A stretch of DNA of 64,000 bases from Verrucomicrobiaceae bacterium UBA1938 (GTDB lineage Bacteria > Verrucomicrobiota > Verrucomicrobiia > Verrucomicrobiales > Verrucomicrobiaceae): assembly GCA_002336895.1 (NCBI GenBank), contig DDFC01000002.1, positions 1 to 64,000 of the forward strand, written 5' to 3'. Both the position numbers and the translations under genes were made by a program. Below, in pieces: positions 24,678 through 34,353 of this stretch. The notes under the pieces are model-generated. The model was not told where the DNA came from and did no database searches. It saw only the letters and a list, made by a program, of their open reading frames with translations. The first letter of the stretch is position 1, and each line of letters begins with the position of its first letter.

Positions 24678-26297
24678 ATGAAATACATTTTTGTCACCGG
24701 CGGTGTCGTCAGCTCACTTGGCAAGGGCCTTGCCGCATCCTCCCTCGGCACGCTGCTGGAGCTGCGCGGTCTGCGGGTCATCATGCAGAAGTTTGACCCG
24801 TACCTGAACATCGACCCCGGCACCATGAACCCGTACGAACACGGCGAGGTGTACGTGCTGGACGACGGCGCCGAGACCGACCTGGACCTGGGCCACTACG
24901 AGCGCTTTACCCACACCAATCTCTCCCGCCTCAACAACCTGACCTCCGGCCAGGTGTATCAGAGCGTGCTGGACAAGGAACGTGCCGGCAAATACAAGGG
25001 CCGCACCGTGCAGGTGATCCCGCACGTGACCAATGAGATCAAAGCCCGCATGCAGGAAGTCACGGAAAAGATGGGCGGAGACGTCATCATCACCGAAATC
25101 GGTGGCACCGTGGGGGACATCGAGGGCCTGCCCTTCCTGGAGGCCATCCGTCAGTTTGGCCACGAGGTCGGACCCGGAAACGTGCTCTACATCCACGCCA
25201 CCCTGGTGCCCTACATCAAGGCCGCCCAGGAGCTGAAGACCAAGCCCACGCAGCAGAGCATCGCCAAGCTGCGGGAAATCGGCATTGCCCCAAACATCAT
25301 TCTCTGCCGCACCGAGCACCCTCTGGACTCCGATGTGCGCGAGAAGATCTCCCTTTTCGGCAACGTGCCGATCGATTCCGTCGTCGAAGTGCGCGACGTG
25401 AAGCACACCATCTACGAGGTGCCGCTGAAGCTGCACGAAGAGCGCCTGGACGACAACGTCTGCCGCCAGCTCAACCTCACCACCCCGCAGCCCGACCTCA
25501 GCCGCTGGCGCAATTTTGTGCAGCGCGTCATCCACCCCACGCACCACGTGCGCATCGGCGTGGTGGGCAAGTACATCGAGCTGCAGGATGCCTACAAGAG
25601 CATCTACGAATCCCTCACGCACGCTGGTGCCGCCCATGACTGCAAAGTGGACATCGTGCGCGTGGATGCCGAGAGCATCGAGAAGGCAGGCCCCGACCTC
25701 TATCTGGCCGGACTGCAGGGCATTCTGATCCCCGGCGGCTTTGGTGATCGCGGCACGGAAGGCAAGATCACCTCCGCACGCTATGCCCGCGAGAAGGGCA
25801 TCCCCTACTTTGGCATCTGCCTCGGCATGCAGATCGCCGTCATCGAGTTTGCCCGCAATGTCTGCGGCCTCGACGGAGCCACCAGCACGGAGTTTGACAA
25901 GGCGGCCGCGCATCCCGTCATCAGCCTCATGGAGGAGCAGAAGAAGGTGAAGCAGCTCGGCGGCACCATGCGCCTGGGCTCGTGGGTCACCGACCTCGTC
26001 CCTGGCAGCAAGGCCTTCGACCTCTACCACAGCGCCACCATCACCGAGCGCCATCGCCACCGCTTTGAGTTCAACTCCGACTACAAGGAGCTCATGGAAG
26101 AGAAGGGCATGCTCATCTCCGGCACCTCTCCCAAGGGGGATCTGGCCGAGATCATCGAGCTGCCAGCGCATCCCTACTACGTGGGCTGCCAGTTCCACCC
26201 GGAATTCCTCTCCAAGCCAAACAACCCGCATCCGCTCTTCTTCGGCTTTGTCAGAGCCGCCATGCAGCACCATGCGGCGGCGGATCCGGTTTGCTGA
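24678..26297 (+). CDS. pyrG: CTP synthase
   Basis: PyrG converts UTP to CTP with glutamine and ATP. The 539-residue protein begins MKYIFVTGGVVSSLGKG, the synthetase P-loop, and has the class I glutamine amidotransferase domain with Cys381 in FGICLGMQ and a QFHPEF histidine/glutamate pair near the C-terminus. It sits directly behind kdsB, a CTP-consuming enzyme, and is followed by a terminator. Confidence 0.98.
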   Translation: MKYIFVTGGVVSSLGKGLAASSLGTLLELRGLRVIMQKFDPYLNIDPGTMNPYEHGEVYVLDDGAETDLDLGHYERFTHTNLSRLNNLTSGQVYQSVLDKERAGKYKGRTVQVIPHVTNEIKARMQEVTEKMGGDVIITEIGGTVGDIEGLPFLEAIRQFGHEVGPGNVLYIHATLVPYIKAAQELKTKPTQQSIAKLREIGIAPNIILCRTEHPLDSDVREKISLFGNVPIDSVVEVRDVKHTIYEVPLKLHEERLDDNVCRQLNLTTPQPDLSRWRNFVQRVIHPTHHVRIGVVGKYIELQDAYKSIYESLTHAGAAHDCKVDIVRVDAESIEKAGPDLYLAGLQGILIPGGFGDRGTEGKITSARYAREKGIPYFGICLGMQIAVIEFARNVCGLDGATSTEFDKAAAHPVISLMEEQKKVKQLGGTMRLGSWVTDLVPGSKAFDLYHSATITERHRHRFEFNSDYKELMEEKGMLISGTSPKGDLAEIIELPAHPYYVGCQFHPEFLSKPNNPHPLFFGFVRAAMQHHAAADPVC

Positions 26298-26345
26298 TCA
26301 GAGGATCAGTGACTGGCTCTAAATGGAGTTCGTTTTCAACTGCAG

Positions 26346-26378
26346 ACCTCCGCCTGGCAAAGCTGGGCGGAGGTTTTT
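26346..26378 (+). terminator. Intrinsic terminator after pyrG
   Basis: Perfect arms ACCTCCGCC (26346-26354) and GGCGGAGGT (26366-26374) enclose an 11-base loop and run into five T residues. It lies about 50 bp after the pyrG stop. Confidence 0.88.
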
Positions 26379-26515
26379 GCTGCCAGCCTTTGTAACCAGA
26401 CGCGTATTCTTTGGCCGCAGGCGTCCCGTCCGATGACAAATTTACGTCAAAGTGGCGCATTGACCAATCTGCGGAACCTCTTTTAGTCTGCTTCAGTAAA
26501 CTCGACTCAACGATC

Positions 26516-27262
26516 ATGCGTTCCACTAATCCCACTCTCAACGACCAGGTCTTTGTCAATGCACGCACCGGCATCGCTGCCGACGGCGTCATGACGCTTA
26601 ACGGCACCGTCCTCAAGACAGCCATTCTCACCCTGCTGCTCGTGGCCTCCGCCAGCTGGAGCTGGAAGCTCGCTCTCAGCGGCAACCCGCCCGCCTGGTT
26701 TGGCTCGGCTCTCACCATTGGCTGGATCGTGCCCCTGGTCATGGCGCTGATCATTTCCTTCAAGCCCACCACCGCTCCTGCGCTGGCCCCCGTTTATGCG
26801 CTGGGGAAGGGAGTCATTGTCGGCATCATCTCCGCCATGTATGAGCGGGCCTACGGCGGCATCGTTCTCTCGGCGGTCATGCTCACCTGCGGCGTCTTGT
26901 TTGCCCTGCTGGCTGCGTATTCCACAGGCCTGATCAAGCCCAGCGAGAACTTCAAGCTCGGCATCGTGGCTGCCACCGGAGGCGTGTGTCTCTTCTACCT
27001 CGCCGCCGTGGTGCTGGGCATGTTTGGCATCCACATTCCGGGACTGTTTGGCAATGGCGTGATCGGCATCGCCTTCTCCGCCTTTGTTGTCATTCTGGCT
27101 GCTCTCAACCTCGTGCTGGACTTTGACTTCATCGAAAACGGCTGTGCTGCTGGCGCGCCGAAGCACATGGAGTGGTATGCCGCCTTTGGCCTGCTCGTCA
27201 CCCTGGTGTGGCTGTATCTCGAAATCCTGCGCCTGCTGGCCAAGCTGCGCAGCCGCGATTGA
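26516..27262 (+). CDS. Bax inhibitor-1/YccA family membrane protein
   Basis: Starting at the ATG at 26516 the protein has 248 residues and about seven transmembrane helices. The N-terminal MRSTNPTLND and MTLNGTVLKT segments and the C-terminal LDFDFIENG with MEWYAAFGLLVTLVWLYLEILRL regions are typical of the bacterial Bax1-I-like (YccA) branch. The acidic residues in the last helices are the family's suggested cation site. Function in bacteria is poorly defined, with calcium leak or protease modulation proposed for relatives. The upstream frame extension is not convincing. Confidence 0.88.
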   Translation: MRSTNPTLNDQVFVNARTGIAADGVMTLNGTVLKTAILTLLLVASASWSWKLALSGNPPAWFGSALTIGWIVPLVMALIISFKPTTAPALAPVYALGKGVIVGIISAMYERAYGGIVLSAVMLTCGVLFALLAAYSTGLIKPSENFKLGIVAATGGVCLFYLAAVVLGMFGIHIPGLFGNGVIGIAFSAFVVILAALNLVLDFDFIENGCAAGAPKHMEWYAAFGLLVTLVWLYLEILRLLAKLRSRD

Positions 27263-27304
27263 ACGAACGGGCATCGCCTCCACTCCAACCTCGTCCCATC
27301 CACC

Positions 27305-28000
27305 ATGAAAGCCTCACTCATTTTCAGCCTGCTGCTGGCCGGTGCGTCGCTGTGCCATGCCAATCCCGAGATCGCCACCATCATTGATCAGGAATACGGT
27401 GCCGCCACCTCCGAAGGCGTGGTGCTGCTGCAATCTCCCGCCAGCCCTGCGGATCCCACGCAGTGGTCCGTCTATGCACGCGATCCTTTCCGCCCTGGAG
27501 AGCTGGTGCGTTCCACCCTCACCTCTGCCAAGAGCGGCTGGGCTCCCAAGGCCAGCGGTGCTGGCACCAAGCTGCTGACCCGCGTGCCACCGCAGCCGAT
27601 CGCATTCAACCGCATCAAATACCGCTCCTCAGACGCACTCAAGGCCGCGCAGCAGAATGCAGCCATGGCCAAGGTGAACTTTGTCACCGCCGCCTACCAG
27701 CTCGCCGCCAATGCCACCACAGGTGCTCCGGAATGGGGCCTGGCTCTCAATGGACCTGATGGCGCGGAAGTCGGCTTCATCGTCATCTCCGCCGAGACCG
27801 GCGCCGTGCTGCATCAGCAGTGGAACAACGGTCTGGCCAGCTACGCCGCAGGTGAGCCTGCCACACCACCCGCTTCCAAGGGAGAAAAGGCTGCTGACGA
27901 AGTGAAGCGCGCCGCCCGCCGCGCCTGGGAATGGACAGGTGACACCGGCCTCGAAGTCGGCCACTTCTTCAAGCGCCTGTTCAAGAGCAGCGGCAACTGA
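27305..28000 (+). CDS. Secreted protein of unknown function
   Basis: A 231-residue protein with a signal peptide ending near LCHA (residue 19). The mature part includes a central domain (about 95-180) with GFIVISAETGAVLHQQW, which resembles the PepSY-type strand-turn pattern of secreted inhibitors, but I cannot confirm this. The C-terminus is a basic amphipathic segment. It begins 42 bp after the Bax-inhibitor-like gene on the same strand. A structured intergenic element follows. Confidence 0.6.
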   Translation: MKASLIFSLLLAGASLCHANPEIATIIDQEYGAATSEGVVLLQSPASPADPTQWSVYARDPFRPGELVRSTLTSAKSGWAPKASGAGTKLLTRVPPQPIAFNRIKYRSSDALKAAQQNAAMAKVNFVTAAYQLAANATTGAPEWGLALNGPDGAEVGFIVISAETGAVLHQQWNNGLASYAAGEPATPPASKGEKAADEVKRAARRAWEWTGDTGLEVGHFFKRLFKSSGN

Positions 28001-28001
28001 C

Positions 28002-28076
28002 AAGTGATGCAGGCACTCTTGCCTGCAGATCGAACGTCCCATCACGCTCGTGCGGGCAGTAGTGCCCGCATCACTT
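28002..28076. repeat. Three-stem intergenic REP-like element
   Basis: Two related hairpins, TGCAGGC/GCCTGCA (28008-28027) and TGCGGGCA/TGCCCGCA (28051-28070), are closed by a perfect outer stem AAGTGA (28002-28007) with TCACTT (28071-28076). The whole would fold as a three-way junction. It fills the gap between convergent genes and may serve as a two-way barrier or belong to a REP/BIME family. Confidence 0.6.
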
Positions 28077-29476
28077 CACAGCTCCACCGCCTGGTTCATC
28101 ACCGCCACCTGCACCTTGCCTGCAGGGTGTTTGGCATCCAGGGCTTCCTTCAGCGCCTGGCTGCGCTCGGGTTCGCCATGCACCAGGAAGACGTTCTTCT
28201 TCGGGCCCTGCACCCGGTCAAACCAGCCCAGCAGCTCGTCATGATCGGCATGGCCTGAGAAGGAGTCGAGAATCTCAATGCCGGCGTGCACTTCGAATTC
28301 ATCTCCCAGGATGTTCACGTGCTTGTGCCCCTCGCGCAGCTTCCAGCCCAGCGTGTGCTCCGCGCAGTAGCCCACAAAGAGCACGATGTTCTGGGAGTTG
28401 CCGATGTTGTTGCGCAGGTGGTGCAGGATGCGGCCTGTTTCAGCCATGCCTGAGGCGGAGATGATGACGGCGGCTCCCTTGAGCTTGTTGAGGTTCTTGG
28501 ATTCGTTCACATCACGCACCAGCTCCAGCCCCTCAAAGCCGAAGGGGTCTGAGCGCATGAAGGCGGCCTCGCGCACGCTGGGCTTGAGCTCGTCCACGTG
28601 CAGGCGGAAGATCTCCGTGGCCTTCACGGCCAGCGGGCTGTCCACGAAGGTGGGGATGAGCGGGAAGCAGCCCTCGTGGCGCAGCTGGTCCAGCGTGTAG
28701 AGCAGCTGCTGGGTGCGCTCCACGGCAAAGGAGGGGATGATGAGCTTGCCCTTCTGCTGCAGGATGCGGCGGATGATCTGGCAGATGTGCTCGTTGGAAT
28801 CCGTGGCCAGTTCATGGTGCCGTCCGCCGTAGGTGCTCTCCATGATGACGTAGTCCACCTTCTCGCTGGGCTCGGGGTCGCTGAGGAGATCGTTGTTGGG
28901 GCGGCCGATGTCCCCGGAGAAGAGCAGTCGGGACTGGCGCCCGGTTTCACGGTCATTGATGTCCAGAATGACCTGTGCGGAGCCAAGCACATGTCCGGCG
29001 TCGATGAAGGTCAGCGTGACTCCGTCTGCGATCATCATCGGGCGGTGATAGCCTACGGACACAAACTGCCGCATGCAGCGCTCGGCATCTGCCATGGTGT
29101 AGCTGGCTTCCAGCAGGGGCAGCTTGTCGTTTTTGCGATGACGGTTCAGCCAGTTGATGTCGCTTTCATGGATGTGCGCTGCATCCGGCAGCATGATGCT
29201 GCACAGGTCCCGTGTGGCGGGCGTGGCGTAGATGTTGCCGTTGAAGCCGCGTTTACACAGGTGCGGCAGGTTTCCGCTGTGGTCGATGTGCGCATGGGAG
29301 AGCACCACCACATCGATCTTGGCTGGATCAAAGGGGAAGTCTCGGTTGCGCTCAAAGGCCTCCTGCCGTCGCCCCTGATACAAGCCGCAGTCCAGCAGGA
29401 TGCGCTGCCCGTTGACGGTGATGAGATGTTTCGAGCCCGTGGTGGTTCCGGCTGCGCCGCAAAAGGTCAGTTTCAT
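28076..29476 (-). CDS. Beta-CASP metallo-beta-lactamase fold RNA-processing nuclease
   Basis: A 466-residue cytosolic protein. HAHIDH (61-66) is the zinc-binding motif of the metallo-beta-lactamase fold, GDIGRPN provides the bridging Asp, and SASGMAETGRILHHL belongs to the beta-CASP domain, with the C-terminal histidine motif in DSFSGHADHDELL. This matches CPSF73/YsgI-like ribonucleases, which cleave RNA endo- or exonucleolytically. Length is normal. The exact substrate is not predictable. Confidence 0.92.
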   Translation of the reverse strand: MKLTFCGAAGTTTGSKHLITVNGQRILLDCGLYQGRRQEAFERNRDFPFDPAKIDVVVLSHAHIDHSGNLPHLCKRGFNGNIYATPATRDLCSIMLPDAAHIHESDINWLNRHRKNDKLPLLEASYTMADAERCMRQFVSVGYHRPMMIADGVTLTFIDAGHVLGSAQVILDINDRETGRQSRLLFSGDIGRPNNDLLSDPEPSEKVDYVIMESTYGGRHHELATDSNEHICQIIRRILQQKGKLIIPSFAVERTQQLLYTLDQLRHEGCFPLIPTFVDSPLAVKATEIFRLHVDELKPSVREAAFMRSDPFGFEGLELVRDVNESKNLNKLKGAAVIISASGMAETGRILHHLRNNIGNSQNIVLFVGYCAEHTLGWKLREGHKHVNILGDEFEVHAGIEILDSFSGHADHDELLGWFDRVQGPKKNVFLVHGEPERSQALKEALDAKHPAGKVQVAVMNQAVEL

Positions 29477-29511
29477 GGTTGGTTGGGAAAAACTGGTTGG
29501 TTGGCCTCGCC

Positions 29512-31470
29512 TTACTTCGTATGATACGCCTCCACCTCCGTGGTGAACGCAAAGGTGTTTGGATATTCGCCGGACAGCTTGTCATGGTGGTCCAGGTAGC
29601 TGATGCGGATGTAGCGTGCCTCGGCATCGGGAAAGCTGACGCTGGCGCGCTCGGACTTGCCAAGAGTGAAGGCATGGCGGCCCACCTCGCGGAAGGTCTG
29701 GCCGTCTGTGCTCACAGACACCGCCACTGTTTTGGTGGAGCCGACCGCAGGCACGCTCACGCACACCAGATTCACACTCTTTGACTGCTTGAGATCCACG
29801 GTGACATGCTTCGGAAACTTGTCGGTAATGCTCGTGGCGTAGCAGTTTGGTGGATACTCCACCACAGAGCCATCGGTCAGGCCGGTATCCCAGCCGTAGG
29901 TGTTTTTGTCGCTGCTTTCCCAGGTGCAGCCGCGGGCAAAGTTGTCGCCCATGTCAGGATCCACCGGCCAGTGCGTGTGGAAGGCGGTGGCCTGCAGGCC
30001 TTCCTTGTTCATCAGATTGTGGATGGCCAGCTTGTTCCAGGCAAAGCGGGCGCGGCGGGGGGCAGGCACAGCGGCGGAGCTGATGAGGATGCTGCTGCCA
30101 TCGATCTTTGCCTCAGCAGGATGGAAAACGCCATCCTTTCCTGCGATCTCGAAATGGGAGAGCGGCTTGCCATTGCGAGAGGCCAGGCCGCTGCCTGCGT
30201 GGTCAAACTTGGCCCGGATCGCGGCGCCTTCGATGGCGTAGCCTGCATACAGCGGGCCGTTGGGGTCGATCTCCTTGTGCCCATACTCTTTGGCCAGTGC
30301 CCAGAGCGAAAGACGGCGCGCCACCTCCTTCTTGTGCGCGGGGTGGATGTCCGCCACCTCGCCGATGTCTGAGATCACCGCCATGCCAGTGTGCGGGATG
30401 GTCAGGCACTCGCGCTGTGCCTGCCAGAACTGCGCCAGGATATCCTCGCCTTCTGTGCCATACTGCCAGGGGGCGATCTGAACAAAGTAGAACGGCAGCT
30501 CCGGCAGCTGGAAGGCGGCACGCCAGGAGGCCAGCAGCGCCTTGGTCTTCTCCGTGTAGGCAAAGCCTTCCACATGATTGGATTCACCCTGATACCAGAT
30601 GCTGCCACGCAGTGCGAAAGGCGTGAGCGGATGGATCATGGCATTGTACAGTGCGGTCGGGGTGCCTTCTTTGAAAGCCTGCCCGGCGGGCTGTGGTGGC
30701 ATGGCAGGCACGGCCTGCTTTTGATCCAGGGCCGCATGCGCGGCCTTGGCCCAGGCATCGACTGCGGCCAGGTGTTTCTCATGCGTGGCGCGGTAGGCGT
30801 CACTGCCCGGGATCTTGGCGTGCATGTCTGTGGCCAGATCTTTCAGCGCAGGCACTGCATCCAGGCCCTCGATGCTGGTCCAGGGCTCGATGCGGGTGCC
30901 GCCCCAGGCGCTGCAGATCATTCCCACGGGCACCTTCAGCTCCTCCTGCAGCCGCAGGCCAAAGTAATAAGCCACCGCTGAGAAGGGGGCGGCGCTGGCC
31001 GGGGTGCACTGGGTCCAGGCGGTCTTGACATCCTCCTGCGGAGTAGCGGCTACAGCCTTGGGTACTTCAATCAGCCGAAGCGTGGGGTGCGTGGCCTTCT
31101 GGATGTCCGCCGCGCTGTCTGGTTTCATCTGCATCTCCCATTCCATATTTGACTGGCCTGAGGCCAGCCATACCTCGCCCACCAGCACATCCTGCACAGT
31201 GGCGGTGCCTGCCTTCAGCACCTGCGGCTGGTCATTGGCGGTCAGTGCGTCCAGTTTTACCATCCAGCGCCCGCTGGCATCGGCATTGGCGGTTTTCTTC
31301 TGTCCGGCAAACTCCACCGTCACCTCCTCGCCGGGGTCGGCCTTGCCCCACACCGGCACCGGCATGCCGCGCTGCAACACCATGTGATCCGTGAAAATGG
31401 CCGGCAGCCTGACTGCTGCATGGGCGGTGGTGAAAACAGCGAGACAGGAAAGAAGGATCAGCGGTTTCAT
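29512..31470 (-). CDS. Sialate O-acetylesterase-like SGNH hydrolase
   Basis: A 652-residue secreted enzyme with a signal peptide (about 1-18). GQSNMEW (105-111) carries the catalytic Ser107, WYQGESN is the family's block III, and IHPAHKKEVARRL carries the Asp/His pair. The domain removes acetyl groups from sialic acid or other sugars. Residues from about 520 onward form an F5/8-type C carbohydrate-binding-like domain (WSSDKN-like segment, then SVNLVCVSVPAV and YIRISYLD). The start of the next gene on the other strand is 127 bp away. Confidence 0.88.
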   Translation of the reverse strand: MKPLILLSCLAVFTTAHAAVRLPAIFTDHMVLQRGMPVPVWGKADPGEEVTVEFAGQKKTANADASGRWMVKLDALTANDQPQVLKAGTATVQDVLVGEVWLASGQSNMEWEMQMKPDSAADIQKATHPTLRLIEVPKAVAATPQEDVKTAWTQCTPASAAPFSAVAYYFGLRLQEELKVPVGMICSAWGGTRIEPWTSIEGLDAVPALKDLATDMHAKIPGSDAYRATHEKHLAAVDAWAKAAHAALDQKQAVPAMPPQPAGQAFKEGTPTALYNAMIHPLTPFALRGSIWYQGESNHVEGFAYTEKTKALLASWRAAFQLPELPFYFVQIAPWQYGTEGEDILAQFWQAQRECLTIPHTGMAVISDIGEVADIHPAHKKEVARRLSLWALAKEYGHKEIDPNGPLYAGYAIEGAAIRAKFDHAGSGLASRNGKPLSHFEIAGKDGVFHPAEAKIDGSSILISSAAVPAPRRARFAWNKLAIHNLMNKEGLQATAFHTHWPVDPDMGDNFARGCTWESSDKNTYGWDTGLTDGSVVEYPPNCYATSITDKFPKHVTVDLKQSKSVNLVCVSVPAVGSTKTVAVSVSTDGQTFREVGRHAFTLGKSERASVSFPDAEARYIRISYLDHHDKLSGEYPNTFAFTTEVEAYHTK

Positions 31471-31596
31471 GTGTTGGTACGCAGATTTTGGCAGGCTTGA
31501 TGAAATGTGCCAATGAAACGCTGCATCGATAGCGCGTATATTTCCTGCTTGGCTTTCCCGGCACGTTCCTTCATCGTCACTCCATTATCTTCCACC

Positions 31597-32670
31597 ATGC
31601 GCCTGCTACTCACTCTTGCCCTCTTCGCCCAATGCGCCACTGCGGCCGATTGGACCATCTCCACCTTTGCCGGAAACGGCACCGCCGGAGGCAGCGGTGA
31701 CGGTGGTCCCGCCAAGGCGGCGCAGATTGACAATCCCTTCGGCGTGGTGCGCGGCCCGGACGGTGCCATCTGGTTCTGCGAGTACACCGGCCAGCGCATC
31801 CGCCGCGTGGCTTCGGACGGCACCATCAGCACCATCGCAGGCACAGGAAAGAAAGGATACAGCGGCGATGGCGGCCCCGCCCTGCATGCCACCTTCAATC
31901 TCCCCCACGAACTGCGCTTTGATGCCAGAGGAGACCTCTATGTGGTGGACATGACCAACCACGTGGTGCGCAAGATCGACATGAAGACCAAGATCATCAC
32001 CACCTTTGCCGGCACCGGTGTGGCTGGCTACAGCGGCGATGGCGGTCATGCGAGCCAGGCTCAGTTCAAGCAGCCACACAGCATCCAGTTTGGCCCGGAT
32101 GGCAGTCTTTACGTGTGTGACATCGGCAACAACATCATCCGCCGCATCGACATGCAGACGGGTGTCATCAGCACCTTTGCCGGCACTGGCAAGCCGGGCC
32201 CAACGCCGGATGGTGCACCCATCACAGGCACACCGCTGAAAGGCCCGCGCAGCATCGACTTCGATAAAGAGGGCAACCTCTGGCTCGTCACCCGCGAAGG
32301 AAATCAGGTCTTCAAATTCGACCTTAAGGCCGGCATCATCCGCCATGTGGCAGGCACGGGAGCCAAAGGCTTCGGTGGCAATGGCGGTCCCGCCAAGCTG
32401 GCCACCCTCAGCGGTCCCAAGGGCGTCTCCATCGATGCCGAAGGCAACGCCTGGCTGGCCGACACCGAGAGCCACAGCGTGCGCATGATCAATGCAAAGA
32501 CCGGAAACCTCGAACTCATCGCTGGCACCGGCGAGAAAGGCGATGGTCCGGATGGCAACCCTCTGAACTGCAAGATGGCCCGCCTGCACGGCATCTACTG
32601 CGATGCCGACGGCTCCGTCTTCATCGGCGACAGCGAGGCGCACCGTGTGCGTGTGTTGCGGAAAAAGTGA
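31597..32670 (+). CDS. Secreted NHL-repeat beta-propeller protein
   Basis: From the ATG at 31597, 357 residues with a signal peptide (MRLLLTLALFAQCATA). At least five repeats of the type TFAGTG...GYSGDGG...FxxPHSIQFGPDGSLYVCDxGNNxIRRID are visible, the signature of NHL propellers. Such domains bind ligands or carry lyase or lactonase-like activity. The gene is divergent from the sialate esterase. No enzymatic residues can be assigned. Confidence 0.88.
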   Translation: MRLLLTLALFAQCATAADWTISTFAGNGTAGGSGDGGPAKAAQIDNPFGVVRGPDGAIWFCEYTGQRIRRVASDGTISTIAGTGKKGYSGDGGPALHATFNLPHELRFDARGDLYVVDMTNHVVRKIDMKTKIITTFAGTGVAGYSGDGGHASQAQFKQPHSIQFGPDGSLYVCDIGNNIIRRIDMQTGVISTFAGTGKPGPTPDGAPITGTPLKGPRSIDFDKEGNLWLVTREGNQVFKFDLKAGIIRHVAGTGAKGFGGNGGPAKLATLSGPKGVSIDAEGNAWLADTESHSVRMINAKTGNLELIAGTGEKGDGPDGNPLNCKMARLHGIYCDADGSVFIGDSEAHRVRVLRKK

Positions 32671-32791
32671 GCACTGCAGCACAGTGCGGGCTTCATTCTC
32701 ACACGTGGCAAAGTTTGATCAGCTTCATATGACTGGCAGAGAGGGCTGGTGCTGCGGATAAAATGCATCACCAGGCTCTCTCCTGATCAAG

Positions 32792-34273
32792 TCAGCGGAT
32801 CTTCGCATCCGGCAGTTCGCTTTTCACGCCCTCGTCCAGCGGCATCTTGTCCGTCTGGGCATCCAGTCCGGTGGCGAGCATGAGTTTGGCAAGTTCGCCC
32901 TGCAGCTCCTCGATCTTTGAGATCATCTCAGGATTGCCGATGAGGTTCTTGGTTTCACCTGGATCGTTTTTCAGGTCGTAGAGTTCGGCCATGTGCTTGT
33001 CGGCGGAGCCATCTCCATGCGGATAGTGAATGAACTTCCAGTCGTCGGTGCGAACAGCACGGACGTTCGGCGTGTAGGGGAACTGCTTCTCGTAGTTGTA
33101 GTGGTAGAACCAGCTCTTGCGCCACTCTGGATCACCAGACTTAACCAGCTTGACGAAAGACTTGCCGTGGATCTTCGGCAGAGCAGGGGCCCCACAGAGT
33201 TCCAGCAGCGTGGGAGCCACATCCACCGTCAGCACCTGTTTGTCGATGACCTTGGCCGTTTTCGTGAGCTGCGGGGCGCGCACGATCAGCGGGATGCGCA
33301 GGCTGGCCTCATGGGCGGTGCGTTTGTCCACCATGCCGTCCTCACCTTCGAGCAGGCCGTTGTCTCCCATGAAGACGATGATGGTATTGTCGAGCTGCTT
33401 GGTCTCCTCCAGCCAGGCGCGCACACGGGCGATGCTGTCATCCACGCTCAGGATGGTGCCCCAGTAGCCGTGGACCATGTTTTCAAAGTCCTTCACGGCG
33501 GCGGGGCTGTCGTCGGGGAATTTTTTGCGCCACTCAAACAGCGGGCCGTAGATGCCGTGCCAGGTGTGGAGGCGCTGTTTGATCCACGCGGGCTTGTCCT
33601 CCAGCATGAAGGCGGTGGCTGGATAGGGCACCCGCACGTCGTCAAAGGCGTGCTCGTACTTGGGTTCTGGTGTGTAAAAGCTATGGGGGGCCTTGTGGCC
33701 GATGCAGGCGCACCAGGGTTTGCCATCCTTCTGCTGCTTGAGCCAGTCCAGCGCGAGATCGGTGACGATGGTGGTGTAGTAGCCCTTGATGACCTCGCGC
33801 TTCTTGCCGTTGAGATTCCACTCGGTGTCGAAATACTTGCCCTGGCCCTTGTGAGTCACAAACATGTCAAAGCCGGAGCGCGGGTCGTCATTTTCCTCGC
33901 CCATGTGGTATTTCCCAAAGTAGGCGGTGGCGTAGCCCGCATCATGCAGCACTGAGGGAAAGCTGCGCAGCGTGGCTGGGTATTCGGTGAAGTTGTTGGT
34001 GACGCCATGCGCGTGTGCGTAGAGCCCGCTGAGGATGGAGCCGCGGCTGGGGGAGCAGAGGGAGGTGGTGCAGAAGGTATTGGCAAAGCGCACGCCTTCA
34101 CCGGCCAGGCGGTCGATGTTAGGTGTTTTAACATGTGGAGAGCCGTAGCAGCCGAGAGCGTTGGGGCGGATGTCATCGCAGAGGATGAAGAGCACATTGG
34201 GCCTGCTGTCTGCGGCTTGGGCCAAATGCATAAGGATAAATGTCGAAAGCAGAAGGGTGAGAATGCGGATCAT
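32792..34273 (-). CDS. Formylglycine-dependent sulfatase
   Basis: A 493-residue secreted type I sulfatase. Signal peptide 1-20; Asp33/Asp34 in CDDIRP bind calcium; the CSPSR motif (73-77) contains Cys73, which is converted to formylglycine by a maturase. The rest follows the alkaline-phosphatase-like fold, with GDNGLLEG and GDGSADKHMAELYDL near the C-terminus. It would desulfate a polysaccharide or glycosaminoglycan. It is divergent from a Gfo/Idh oxidoreductase, a frequent neighbour in verrucomicrobial glycan loci. Confidence 0.95.
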   Translation of the reverse strand: MIRILTLLLSTFILMHLAQAADSRPNVLFILCDDIRPNALGCYGSPHVKTPNIDRLAGEGVRFANTFCTTSLCSPSRGSILSGLYAHAHGVTNNFTEYPATLRSFPSVLHDAGYATAYFGKYHMGEENDDPRSGFDMFVTHKGQGKYFDTEWNLNGKKREVIKGYYTTIVTDLALDWLKQQKDGKPWCACIGHKAPHSFYTPEPKYEHAFDDVRVPYPATAFMLEDKPAWIKQRLHTWHGIYGPLFEWRKKFPDDSPAAVKDFENMVHGYWGTILSVDDSIARVRAWLEETKQLDNTIIVFMGDNGLLEGEDGMVDKRTAHEASLRIPLIVRAPQLTKTAKVIDKQVLTVDVAPTLLELCGAPALPKIHGKSFVKLVKSGDPEWRKSWFYHYNYEKQFPYTPNVRAVRTDDWKFIHYPHGDGSADKHMAELYDLKNDPGETKNLIGNPEMISKIEELQGELAKLMLATGLDAQTDKMPLDEGVKSELPDAKIR

Positions 34274-34353
34274 GGTCGGGCATTCTCAACGAAGGAATGG
34301 CTGGCTCTTTGTCAAAAAGGAAAGGCAGCGGCTTGTGTGGCGTTTTTCTGCAC

